This document shows positions 1-6,656 of a stretch of DNA of 9,616 bases, one piece after another. Below the pieces are notes generated by a model. That model did not search any database. It was not told where the DNA came from and saw nothing but the letters and a program-made list of their open reading frames with translations. Numbering within the stretch: position 1 is the first letter of the stretch; each line of letters begins with the position of its first letter. Both the position numbers and the translations under genes were made by a program. This stretch comes from Thauera sp. (lineage in GTDB: Bacteria > Pseudomonadota > Gammaproteobacteria > Burkholderiales > Rhodocyclaceae): assembly GCA_023150215.1 (NCBI GenBank), contig JAKLLJ010000107.1, positions 1 to 9,616 of the forward strand, read 5' to 3'.

Positions 1-80
1 GGGTGGCAGTAGGTGTAGGGGTGAAGGCAGGGGTAGGGGTGTGTGATGGTGTAGCGGTGGGCAAAGGGGTAGAAGTGAGG
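1..80. repeat. G-rich, C-poor degenerate hexamer repeat at the window edge
   Basis: This stretch has only four C residues in 80 bases, unlike the balanced G+C of the rest of the window. It is built from loosely repeated GTAGGG/GTGGGN-type units with a rough 6-base period. Read in frame 3 it gives an alternating Val-Gly low-complexity peptide. GGGG tracts lie at 18-21, 30-33, 36-39 and 66-69, with a GGG at 59-61, so G-quadruplex formation is possible although the loops are irregular. I see no gene here: the Val-Gly frame runs out of register with the ATPase that follows. It may be a genuine degenerate minisatellite, an inserted element or an assembly-edge artefact. Confidence 0.6.
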
Positions 81-100
81 AAAACGGCCGTTTCCGTCAC
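75..100. repeat. 26-bp imperfect palindrome at the junction with the ATPase gene
   Basis: The left arm GTGAGGAAAACGG (75-87) and the reverse complement of the right arm, GTGACGGAAACGG (88-100), agree at 11 of 13 positions. The central 12 bases AAACGGCCGTTT (82-93) form a perfect palindrome. No T-tract follows, so it is a poor intrinsic terminator. It sits where the G-rich repeat ends and ATPase-like coding begins, so it may mark a recombination junction, a mobile-repeat end or a protein-binding site. Confidence 0.5.
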
Positions 101-115
101 CATCACCACCGCCGC

Positions 116-1501
116 TTGCCCGCCAGCCTGCTGCAGACCCAGGGCGTGCTGCCGGTGCGCGACGGCGCCGGCCGGCGCTGGCTGCTGGTGGCCAACCCGG
201 ATGAGCGCAGCGCCCAGGCCGGCATCGCGCGCGCGACCGGCGAGACCCTGCCGCTCGCGCTCGCCGAACCCGAGGAGCTGGGCGAGGCGATCCGCGCCGA
301 GACCGGACGCGCCGGCGTGCTCGGCGGCCGCGGCGCGGGCGCCGACGATCCGGTGGCGCTGTTCGACCGCCTGCTCAAGGAGGCCTGGCTGCGGCGCGCC
401 TCGGACATCCACGTCGAGCCGGGCAAGGAGTCCTGCCGCATCCGCCTGCGCGTCGATGGCGTGATGCAGCACTGGGGCCCGGCGCTGGCGCGCCCGCAGT
501 GCGAGGGCCTGGTGTCACGCATCAAGGTGCTCGCCGCCATGGACATCGCCGAGACCCGCGCCACCCAGGACGGCGGCATGGCGCACCGCATCGCCGGCTG
601 GGACGGCGACCCGGTGGACCTGCGCGTGGCCAGTATCCCCACCCGCTTCGGCGAGCGCGTGACGCTGCGGATCCTGAAGAGCGACGCCGGCCCGATCGGG
701 CTCGATGCGCTCGGCATGCCACCCTTCATGCTCGAGGCGCTGCGCGAAGTGCTGGCGCGGCCGCACGGCATCGTGCTGGTGACCGGACCGACCGGCTCGG
801 GCAAGTCGACCACCTTGTATGCCGCGCTGCGCGAGCTCGACGTCAGCCGCCTCAACGTGCTCACCGTGGAAGATCCGATCGAGCAGTTCATGGCCGGGGT
901 GTCGCAGGTCCAGGTTTCGGCCAAGGTCGGCTTTGCCGGCGCGCTGCGCAGTTTCCTGCGCCACGATCCCGACGTCGTGCTGGTGGGCGAGATCCGCGAC
1001 TTCGATACCGCCGACACTGCGCTCAAGGCGGCCACCACCGGCCACCTGGTGCTGTCTACCCTGCACACCAACTCGGCGCTGGGTGTGGTGAGCCGTCTCG
1101 CCGACATCGGCTGCGAGCGCTACCTGCTCGCTGACACCCTGGTGGGGGCGATCGCCCAGCGCCTGGTGCGCCGCCTGTGTCGGCGCTGCCGGCGCGAGGT
1201 CGACGCCGGCGCCGAGGCGCGCGCGCTGCTCGGCGCCGCGCCCGGCCAGCCGCTGCGCCTTTACGAGCCGGGGGGGTGCCCGGCTTGCGTCGGCACCGGC
1301 TATGCGGGGCGCATCGGCGTGTTCGAGTCGCTGTGGATGGACGGCGAGCTGGCGAACGCGGTGGCCTGCGGCGCCGCCGAGGGCGAGCTGCTGCGCCACG
1401 CGCACCAGCTCTACCGGCTGGCCGACGACGCCCGCGCCAAGGTGCGCGACGGCCACACCAGCTTCGCCGAGGCGCGGTCGCTGCTCGGGAGGGCAGGCTG
1501 A
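116..1501 (+). CDS. gspE: GspE/PilB-type secretion ATPase, probably 5'-incomplete
   Basis: This is a hexameric cytoplasmic AAA+-like ATPase that powers assembly of a type II secretion or type IV pilus-type machine. Counting from TTG 116 (461 residues), the motifs are SDIHVEP (96-102), Walker A GPTGSGKST (224-232), Asp box VEDPIE (251-256), Walker B ending DVVLVGEIRD (286-295), His box TGHLVLSTLHTN (308-319) and the zinc tetracysteine C355-x2-C358...C388-x2-C391. Residues 1-60 look like only the second half of the usual N1/MshEN domain. No ATG or GTG precedes in frame after the TGA at 44-46, and TTG 116 has no Shine-Dalgarno site. The real start is therefore probably lost or displaced by the repeat upstream. 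The stop overlaps the next start (TGATG). Family assignment is firm; GspE versus PilB/MshE subtype is not. Confidence 0.93.
   Translation: MPASLLQTQGVLPVRDGAGRRWLLVANPDERSAQAGIARATGETLPLALAEPEELGEAIRAETGRAGVLGGRGAGADDPVALFDRLLKEAWLRRASDIHVEPGKESCRIRLRVDGVMQHWGPALARPQCEGLVSRIKVLAAMDIAETRATQDGGMAHRIAGWDGDPVDLRVASIPTRFGERVTLRILKSDAGPIGLDALGMPPFMLEALREVLARPHGIVLVTGPTGSGKSTTLYAALRELDVSRLNVLTVEDPIEQFMAGVSQVQVSAKVGFAGALRSFLRHDPDVVLVGEIRDFDTADTALKAATTGHLVLSTLHTNSALGVVSRLADIGCERYLLADTLVGAIAQRLVRRLCRRCRREVDAGAEARALLGAAPGQPLRLYEPGGCPACVGTGYAGRIGVFESLWMDGELANAVACGAAEGELLRHAHQLYRLADDARAKVRDGHTSFAEARSLLGRAG
1487..1493 (+). promoter_or_regulatory. Shine-Dalgarno site of the gspF-like gene
   Basis: GGGAGGG lies 7 bases before ATG 1501, inside the end of the ATPase gene. 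It fixes the start over longer in-frame reading upstream and, with the TGATG overlap, suggests translational coupling. Confidence 0.7.
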
Positions 1502-2736
1502 TGGCGCTGTACGGCTACATCGCGCTCGATGGCCAGGGCATCGAGCAGCGGGGCGAGGTCGAGGGGCGCGACGAGCGCGAGGCGCGCGCGCTGCTGCGCA
1601 GCCGGCAGTTGAGGGTGGCCCACCTGCAGGAGGGCGCGCTGCCGGCCGAGGGCGGCTGGGGCGTGCGTGCGCTGGAGTTCATCGCCCCGCTGCTGCCGCG
1701 CAACTGGCTGCCGGTGCGGGGCCCCGACCTCGCGCTGCTGTTCCGCCAGCTCGCGCTCATGCTGCGCGCCGGCCACACCCTGGTGCACGCGCTCGACGCC
1801 TGCGCCCGGCTCACCCCCAAGCTGCGTGCGCGCGCGCTGGTGCGCGGCCTCGCCGAACGCCTGCGCGGCGGGCACAACCTGTCCGAGGCGATGCGCTTGG
1901 CCGGGCAGCCGTTTACCCCGCTGATGATCGCACTGGTCGGCAGCGGTGAGACCTCGGGCGAGCTCGACACCGTGCTCGGTCGCCTCGCCGACGACCTCGA
2001 GCGCCGTACCGAACTGCGCCGCCAGCTCGCCTCGGCGCTGACTTATCCGGTGATCGTGCTGCTGGCGGCGGTCGGCGTCGTCACTTTCCTGGTGGTGACC
2101 GTGATCCCGCGCTTCGCCACCTATCTCGCCGGGCGCGGCAAGGAAGTGCCCGGACCGGCGCAGGCGCTGCTTGACATCTCGGCCTGGCTGACCGACTGGG
2201 GGCCGCTGGTGACGCTGGGCGCGGCGCTGGCGGTGTTCGCGCTGCTTGCCGCGCGCACCCATGCGCTCGGGCGCCGCCTGAGCGACCGCTTCGTGCTGAT
2301 GATCCCGGTGGTCGGCTCCACCCTGGTCGCGGCGGCGATGGCGCAGGCCGCGTGGACCCTCGCCCTGCTGGTGCGTAGCGGCGCCACCGTGCTCGAGTCG
2401 CTGCAGGTGAGCGCGCAGGTGGTGGGCAACCGCGCCCTCGGCGCGGCCTTCGAGCGCGCAGGTGAATCGGTGCTCGCCGGACGCAGCGTATCGGTGGCGC
2501 TGAGCCAGGTCGTGGTGCCGCCGCTGATGCGGCACATGGCCGAGGTGGGCGAGCGCAGCGGCGAACTCGACACCGTGATGGAGGCGGTGGGCGCCTACTA
2601 CCGCAAGGAGCTCGACGCGCGCGTCAAGCTGCTGTCGGCGATGATCGAGCCGCTGCTGATCCTGTTCGTCGGCGGCATCGTCGGCTTCGTCTACTTCGCG
2701 TTCTTCCAGGCGGTGATGACCGTCTCGTCCCGCTAG
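1501..2736 (+). CDS. gspF: GspF/PilC-type inner-membrane platform protein
   Basis: The polytopic platform protein of type II secretion/type IV pilus systems, expected to couple the ATPase to pseudopilin assembly. At 411 residues it has the normal family length. A short N-terminal region (1-70, opening MALYGYIALD) is followed by two repeated T2SSF domains, about 76-203 and 277-399. The paired signatures GSGETSGELD (147-156) and GERSGELD (350-357) mark the repeat. Hydrophobic segments lie near 183-203, 234-252 and 382-402, the usual three-helix topology. It overlaps the ATPase stop by one base and is followed after 10 bp by the adaptor gene. The ORF looks intact, with no missing domain. The assignment is secure at family level; the sequence alone does not separate GspF from PilC or MshG. 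Confidence 0.95.
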   Translation: MALYGYIALDGQGIEQRGEVEGRDEREARALLRSRQLRVAHLQEGALPAEGGWGVRALEFIAPLLPRNWLPVRGPDLALLFRQLALMLRAGHTLVHALDACARLTPKLRARALVRGLAERLRGGHNLSEAMRLAGQPFTPLMIALVGSGETSGELDTVLGRLADDLERRTELRRQLASALTYPVIVLLAAVGVVTFLVVTVIPRFATYLAGRGKEVPGPAQALLDISAWLTDWGPLVTLGAALAVFALLAARTHALGRRLSDRFVLMIPVVGSTLVAAAMAQAAWTLALLVRSGATVLESLQVSAQVVGNRALGAAFERAGESVLAGRSVSVALSQVVVPPLMRHMAEVGERSGELDTVMEAVGAYYRKELDARVKLLSAMIEPLLILFVGGIVGFVYFAFFQAVMTVSSR

Positions 2737-2746
2737 GAACCCGCCG

Positions 2747-3322
2747 ATGCGTCTCCGCTCCGCTCTCGCCCTGTCCATCGTGCTCGTGCCGTTCGCGGCG
2801 GCTGCGCAGGCCTTGCCCGAGGGGACCCCGCAGGAACTGCGCGAAGGCGTCGAGACGATCCAGCGCTACTACGGCGATGTCGGCCGCCGCCTGCGCGCGC
2901 CCGCCAAGGCGTCGCCGCCGGCAGCGGCCTTCGAGCGCGCCACCGAGCCGCCCGCAACGGCCGTCGCGGCGATGGCAGCGGCGGTACCTATCGCCCGCGA
3001 TCCCTTCGACGTCACCCCCGAACTGCGCAGTGGCGGCCGCGCGCGCCGCGACCAGGCGGTGGGCGCGAACCTGCTTCCCAGCTTGCCTGCCGCCCTGCCG
3101 CACATGCGCCTGCGTGCGCTGATCGCCGGCGCCAGGCCGCTGGCGATCATCGCCTTCGAGGGCGACGGGCGCAACGCGCCGGCCGCGCGCAGCGTGACCC
3201 TGCGCGAGGGCGACGCGCTCACCCTTGAGGACGGCACAACCCTCCGCGTCAAGGGCATCCAGGACGGCGTGGTGTCCATCCTCTACGGCCTCGATGCCAC
3301 CAGTGAGTTCCTGATCCGATGA
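2747..3322 (+). CDS. PilP/GspC-like periplasmic adaptor protein
   Basis: A 191-residue protein with a Sec signal peptide (1-22, hydrophobic LALSIVLVPFAAAA, likely cleavage after AQA). A Pro/Ala-rich linker (about 50-82) leads to RDPFDV (84-89), like the DPF motif that precedes the homology-region domain of PilP and GspC. A C-terminal small beta domain (about 118-180) has the spaced pattern LRALIAG...AIIAF...LREGD...LRVKGIQDGVVSIL. Such domains bind the secretin and link it to the inner membrane. The protein has no cysteine, so it is not a PilP-type lipoprotein, and no retained membrane helix is obvious, unlike GspC. AGGA at 2735-2738 serves ATG 2747, and the gene overlaps the secretin by ATGA. 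Function is inferred from domain pattern and position. Confidence 0.75.
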   Translation: MRLRSALALSIVLVPFAAAAQALPEGTPQELREGVETIQRYYGDVGRRLRAPAKASPPAAAFERATEPPATAVAAMAAAVPIARDPFDVTPELRSGGRARRDQAVGANLLPSLPAALPHMRLRALIAGARPLAIIAFEGDGRNAPAARSVTLREGDALTLEDGTTLRVKGIQDGVVSILYGLDATSEFLIR

Positions 3323-5553
3323 GCAGACGATTCCTCGCCTTCCTCCTCTGCGTGGCGATGGCGGTACAGCCGGTCGCGCCCGCGTTTTCCGCCGTACCCG
3401 CGGCGAAGGCCCGGGCGGTGGGCGGCGCCCCGAAAGGGCTGGATGCGCCGCTGGGCAACTTCGACCTGCGCGACGTCAGCGTCGCCGAGGCGATCCGCCT
3501 GATCGCCGAGGTGTCCGGGGTCAACATCGTCGCCACGCGCGCGGTCTCCGACCGCCAGGTGTCGATGTACCTGCGCGACGCCACCGCGCGCGGCGTCATC
3601 GACACGCTCGCCCGTGTCAATGGGCTGTGGTACCGCTATCTCGAGCCGAGCCGGACCTTCATCCTGATGAGCGCAGAGGAGTTCCAGCGCGATGCCAGCG
3701 TGTTCCGCGAGGAGGACACCCGCACGTTCCGCCTGAAGCACCACAACGTGGTCGCCGCGGCGAACGCGGTCAGGGCCTTGTTCGGCCTTCGCGTGCGCCT
3801 CAGCCGCCCGGTCGAGGAGCAGCTCGGCGAGCAGATGAAGACCTCCGAGCTGCGCCGCGCCGACAGCAACGCGACGGCCGGCGGCGCGCGTAGCGGCACC
3901 CGCGCCGGCATCGACGGAACCGCCGCCCAGGGCGGCGCCGGAGGAGGCGCCAGTGCAGGGGCCGCGGCCACCCAGCAGGTGCGTCCCGAGCAGGCGGTGG
4001 CGGCGGCAACGCGCCTGGCGGCGGAGGGCGAGGCCCTGTCCGGCGAGGAGATGCAGGCCTTGCGCCAGGGCACCGAGCCGCCGATCCACGTCACCTACAA
4101 TCGCCTGCACAACCTCCTGATCGTGCGCACCGGCGACGAATCCGCGATGAGGCAGGTGGACGAGCTGGTGCGTGCGATCGACCTGCCGGCGCGTCAGGTC
4201 CTGCTCGAGATGCGCATCGTGCAGGTGGCGCTCGACGAGGAGTTCCGGCGCGCCTTCGACGTGGACCTGTTCGGCGGCGGCACGACCGCGGGGTCCCCGG
4301 GCTCGCAGGCGGTCAACCCGCTGCAGCCGAACGCGACCACCGGCCAGAAGGTGGTTGCCGCGCTCGGCAACTTCGCTCTCGACCGTGAATCGACGGGCAT
4401 CTTCCAGTTCATCAACTCGCGGGTGCGCGCCCGCCTGCAACTGCTCGAAGAGAAGGGCAGGGTCAGGACCCTGGCGCGGCCGATGGTGCTGGCCTCGAAC
4501 AACGAGCCGGCGCGGCTGTTCATCGGCGAGGAGGTGGTGCTGATCACCGGCGCCACCTCGCAGACCACCACCGCGGCCAACAGCCCGTCCTCGACCACGG
4601 TGACCGCCGAGACCGAGCAGCGCGACGTCGGCACCACGCTGGTGGTGCACCCGCGCATCAACGACGACCGCAGCGTCACGCTGACCATCGACCAGGAGAT
4701 CTCGCGCCGGGTGCGCGGCGGCACCACGATCCCGCTCGCGGTCGGCAACAGCGAGGTGCTCGACTATCCGATCGACACCGTGGAGACCTCCAACATCCAG
4801 GTCGCGGCGCTCGCCAAGGACGGCCTGACGATCGCCCTCGGCGGCCTGATCCGCGCCGAGACGAGCACGTCCCGCCAGCAGGTGCCGGGCTTCGGCGACA
4901 TCCCGGTGATCGGTAACCTGTTCTCGCGCGACGTCAACACCGACGAGCGCACCGAGATGGTGCTGCTGGTCACGCCGCACATCATCGACACTGCCGAGGA
5001 AGGCGACCGGCTGTCGCGCCGGCAGATGAGTCCGATGGTCGAGCAGGAGTCGGCGCGCCTCTCACCGCGCCGGGATGCCGAGGCGCCGCCGCAGGCGGCC
5101 GCACAGGCCCTGCCGGTCCCGGCGCCGGCGCGGCCCGCCGCGGAGGTGGTTCCGGCCACCGGCGATCCGGCGGTCGATGCCCAGGCGCGCTACGTGCGGC
5201 TGACCCGCCACGCGCTGCTGGCCTGGCGCGACGCCGCCACCGCCGCGCTCGACCCGGCGATCGCGCCGCGCGAGGTGCCGCGCCGTCCGCTGCCGCTGTG
5301 GCCGGATGCGTCGGTACGCACGCTGCCGCTGGCGGCGTGGCAGGAGGGCGAGCTGTTCGTCACCCTGATGCGGATGCAGAACGAGGGCGACGCCGAGCTG
5401 GTGCTCGATCCGCGCCGTTTCCGCGGCCAGTGGCGGGCCGCCACCGTCGAGCAGCCGCGCCTGGCGGCGCGCGACCGCGGCGCCGATGCGGCGCTGGTGG
5501 TGCTGGTGTCCGAACGGCCCGCCGCCGACATCCTCGAGGAGCGCCGGCCATGA
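3319..5553 (+). CDS. gspD: Secretin (GspD/PilQ/MshL-like) with a C-terminal extension
   Basis: The outer-membrane channel of a type II secretion or type IV pilus-like machine, 744 residues. A Sec signal peptide (1-25, ending AFSA) leads to an N0/STN-like domain (about 46-116, FDLRDVSVAEAIRLIAEVSG). An N1-like domain (135-290) is interrupted by a Gly/Ala-rich insert (187-219). The secretin core spans about 360-558, with LARPMVLASNNEPARLFIGE, the signature VPGFGDIPVIGNLFSR (522-537) and EMVLLVTPHII (546-556). Most secretins end near there. This one continues through a Pro/Ala linker (585-612) into a further domain of about 130 residues (613-744). Both ends overlap neighbours by ATGA. No strong Shine-Dalgarno precedes the start, so translation probably depends on coupling to the adaptor gene. 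Secretin identity is firm; subtype is open. Confidence 0.95.
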   Translation: MSRRFLAFLLCVAMAVQPVAPAFSAVPAAKARAVGGAPKGLDAPLGNFDLRDVSVAEAIRLIAEVSGVNIVATRAVSDRQVSMYLRDATARGVIDTLARVNGLWYRYLEPSRTFILMSAEEFQRDASVFREEDTRTFRLKHHNVVAAANAVRALFGLRVRLSRPVEEQLGEQMKTSELRRADSNATAGGARSGTRAGIDGTAAQGGAGGGASAGAAATQQVRPEQAVAAATRLAAEGEALSGEEMQALRQGTEPPIHVTYNRLHNLLIVRTGDESAMRQVDELVRAIDLPARQVLLEMRIVQVALDEEFRRAFDVDLFGGGTTAGSPGSQAVNPLQPNATTGQKVVAALGNFALDRESTGIFQFINSRVRARLQLLEEKGRVRTLARPMVLASNNEPARLFIGEEVVLITGATSQTTTAANSPSSTTVTAETEQRDVGTTLVVHPRINDDRSVTLTIDQEISRRVRGGTTIPLAVGNSEVLDYPIDTVETSNIQVAALAKDGLTIALGGLIRAETSTSRQQVPGFGDIPVIGNLFSRDVNTDERTEMVLLVTPHIIDTAEEGDRLSRRQMSPMVEQESARLSPRRDAEAPPQAAAQALPVPAPARPAAEVVPATGDPAVDAQARYVRLTRHALLAWRDAATAALDPAIAPREVPRRPLPLWPDASVRTLPLAAWQEGELFVTLMRMQNEGDAELVLDPRRFRGQWRAATVEQPRLAARDRGADAALVVLVSERPAADILEERRP
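5536..5541 (+). promoter_or_regulatory. Shine-Dalgarno site of the small barrel-like gene
   Basis: GAGGAG lies 8 bases before ATG 5550. Together with the ATGA overlap with the secretin stop, it supports this start over longer in-frame reading within the secretin gene. Confidence 0.6.
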
Positions 5554-6047
5554 GACCGCCGCCCATCGCGTGCGCGGCCCGCCTTGCCGCCGAGCTGCGC
5601 CGCGACGACCTGCACGGCGTGGTCGATCCGGGCGGAACCCGAATCGATCCCGACATCCGCTATCGGTTGCAATTGGTCGGCCCCTATCTCGGGCTCGCGC
5701 TGCGCTGGCCGCTCGCTGGCGGCGTGGCGCTGGGCGCGCGCTATCGCTTCGAGCGCCTGCGCCTGAAGGGCGAGTGGTCGCTGCGCGAGGGCCTCGCCCA
5801 GCCGGTGAGCTTCACCCAGCGCGCCTGGGGGCGGGTGCATGCCGCCGAGCTGAACCTGGCGTGGCCGCTGTCGGCGCGCAGCAGCATCGACATCGGCGTG
5901 CGCCACGTCGATGGGCGCTCGAAGGGCGGCGACCACGACATGCGCTGGGCCGACGACGGCGGTGTGGGGCTCGGCACCACGATGCGGCTGGATGGGCTGC
6001 GCTGGCGCTCGACCGCCGTGCAGCTCGGCTGCCGGCTCGATTTCTGA
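5550..6047 (+). CDS. Small outer-membrane beta-barrel-like protein, possibly omptin-like and truncated
   Basis: A 165-residue protein whose sequence alternates in the manner of membrane beta strands: RYRLQLVGPYLGLALRW (37-53), GVALGARYRFERLRL (58-72), VHAAELNLAWPL (96-107), SSIDIGVRHVDG (111-122) and RWRSTAVQLGCRLDF (151-165). It ends in a C-terminal Phe, the usual outer-membrane barrel signature. The order of strands and the late KGGDHDMRW (125-133) recall the C-terminal half of omptin-type barrels, but I do not see the omptin Asp-x-His catalytic pair. No signal peptide is visible after the chosen start, and no longer start supplies one. It may be a remnant of a larger barrel or a small accessory protein of the secretin. 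Function unknown; the omptin likeness is a by-eye inference. Confidence 0.6.
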   Translation: MRPPPIACAARLAAELRRDDLHGVVDPGGTRIDPDIRYRLQLVGPYLGLALRWPLAGGVALGARYRFERLRLKGEWSLREGLAQPVSFTQRAWGRVHAAELNLAWPLSARSSIDIGVRHVDGRSKGGDHDMRWADDGGVGLGTTMRLDGLRWRSTAVQLGCRLDF

Positions 6048-6052
6048 CCCGA

Positions 6053-6066
6053 CTCCTGCAGGAGGT
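6053..6066 (+). promoter_or_regulatory. Strong Shine-Dalgarno inside a perfect 12-bp palindrome
   Basis: AGGAGGT (6060-6066) is the strongest ribosome-binding site in the window, 8 bases before ATG 6075. It overlaps the perfect palindrome CTCCTGCAGGAG (6053-6064), which could pair CTCC with GGAG around a TGCA loop and partly mask the site. It lies in the 27-bp gap between the barrel-like gene and the membrane cytochrome-like gene. Confidence 0.55.
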
Positions 6067-6074
6067 ATTCGACG

Positions 6075-6656
6075 ATGCTGGAAAGGATGCACACCGAATC
6101 GACGCTGCACGAGCGCGATCCCGGCACACTCACCGCGGCGGCCGCGCGCCCGGCGCAGGCGGCGCTGCCGCCGGCTGCGCTCGGCTTGGCCTGGCGCACC
6201 CGCGCCACCACGCGCACGCTGCTGCACGGGCTCGCCGTGGCGCTGGCGATCGCCGTGTTCACCGGAGTCGGGCTGTGGCTAGATCCCGCCCACGACGGCC
6301 TGCACCAGGTCATGCTGCTGAGCCATCTCGCCGCTGGTGCGCTCGCCTCGATCCTGTTCGTGGCCTTTGCCACGATCCACCTGCGCGACGGCCGCGAGCC
6401 GCTTGCCTGCGTGCTGCTGCCGCTGTTGCTGCTGCCGCGGCTGCGTGCCGATCGCTTCGCGCGCCGCCGCCTGGTCGGCCACGGCCTGCTGTGGGTGCTG
6501 GCGCTCGCGGTGTTGTCCGGGCTGGCCTATCTCTCCGGACACCCGCAGACCCTGCCCTACGGGATGCACGTGTGGCTGCTCGAGCTGCACCTTTGGGCGA
6601 CGCCGGCGCTCGGCGTCGGCCTGGCCTGGCACCTGCCCTGGGGAGAGCGCACATGA
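6075..6656 (+). CDS. Four-helix membrane protein, putative b-type cytochrome
   Basis: A 193-residue integral membrane protein. After a soluble N-terminus (1-44), hydrophobic helices lie at about 49-69, 79-101, 133-153 and 165-187. Histidines fall in or at the ends of helices: H51, H84, H102, H136, H165, H172 and H186. That pattern fits small diheme cytochrome b / cytochrome b561-like quinol dehydrogenase subunits, although the exact family is not certain. The next gene, overlapping by ATGA, is a pentaheme c-type cytochrome. The likely role is to take electrons from the quinol pool and pass them to that periplasmic partner. Start ATG 6075 has an excellent Shine-Dalgarno site. The helices and histidines are seen in the sequence; heme binding and electron flow are inferred. 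Confidence 0.65.
   Translation: MLERMHTESTLHERDPGTLTAAAARPAQAALPPAALGLAWRTRATTRTLLHGLAVALAIAVFTGVGLWLDPAHDGLHQVMLLSHLAAGALASILFVAFATIHLRDGREPLACVLLPLLLLPRLRADRFARRRLVGHGLLWVLALAVLSGLAYLSGHPQTLPYGMHVWLLELHLWATPALGVGLAWHLPWGERT

Noticed and set aside
3..464. 153-codon frame starting in the Val-Gly repeat
   Set aside because: After the repeat it runs out of frame through the ATPase, giving a Cys/Arg/Pro-rich shadow. It is not a plausible protein.
1411..2778. 455-codon - strand frame opposite the gspF-like gene
   Set aside because: Its composition is typical of a GC-rich shadow and the sense strand encodes an intact GspF protein.
3283..4980. Long open frame (565 codons) on the - strand opposite the secretin
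   Set aside because: It is rich in His, Arg and Gly with no recognisable domain, and is antisense to a clear secretin. High-GC codon bias commonly produces such shadows.
5486..6652. In-frame extension upstream of the pentaheme cytochrome, which would make a 913-residue protein
   Set aside because: It would overlap two other genes, is Arg/Ala-rich without a domain, and the ATGA overlap plus GGAG at 6642-6645 mark 6653 as the start.
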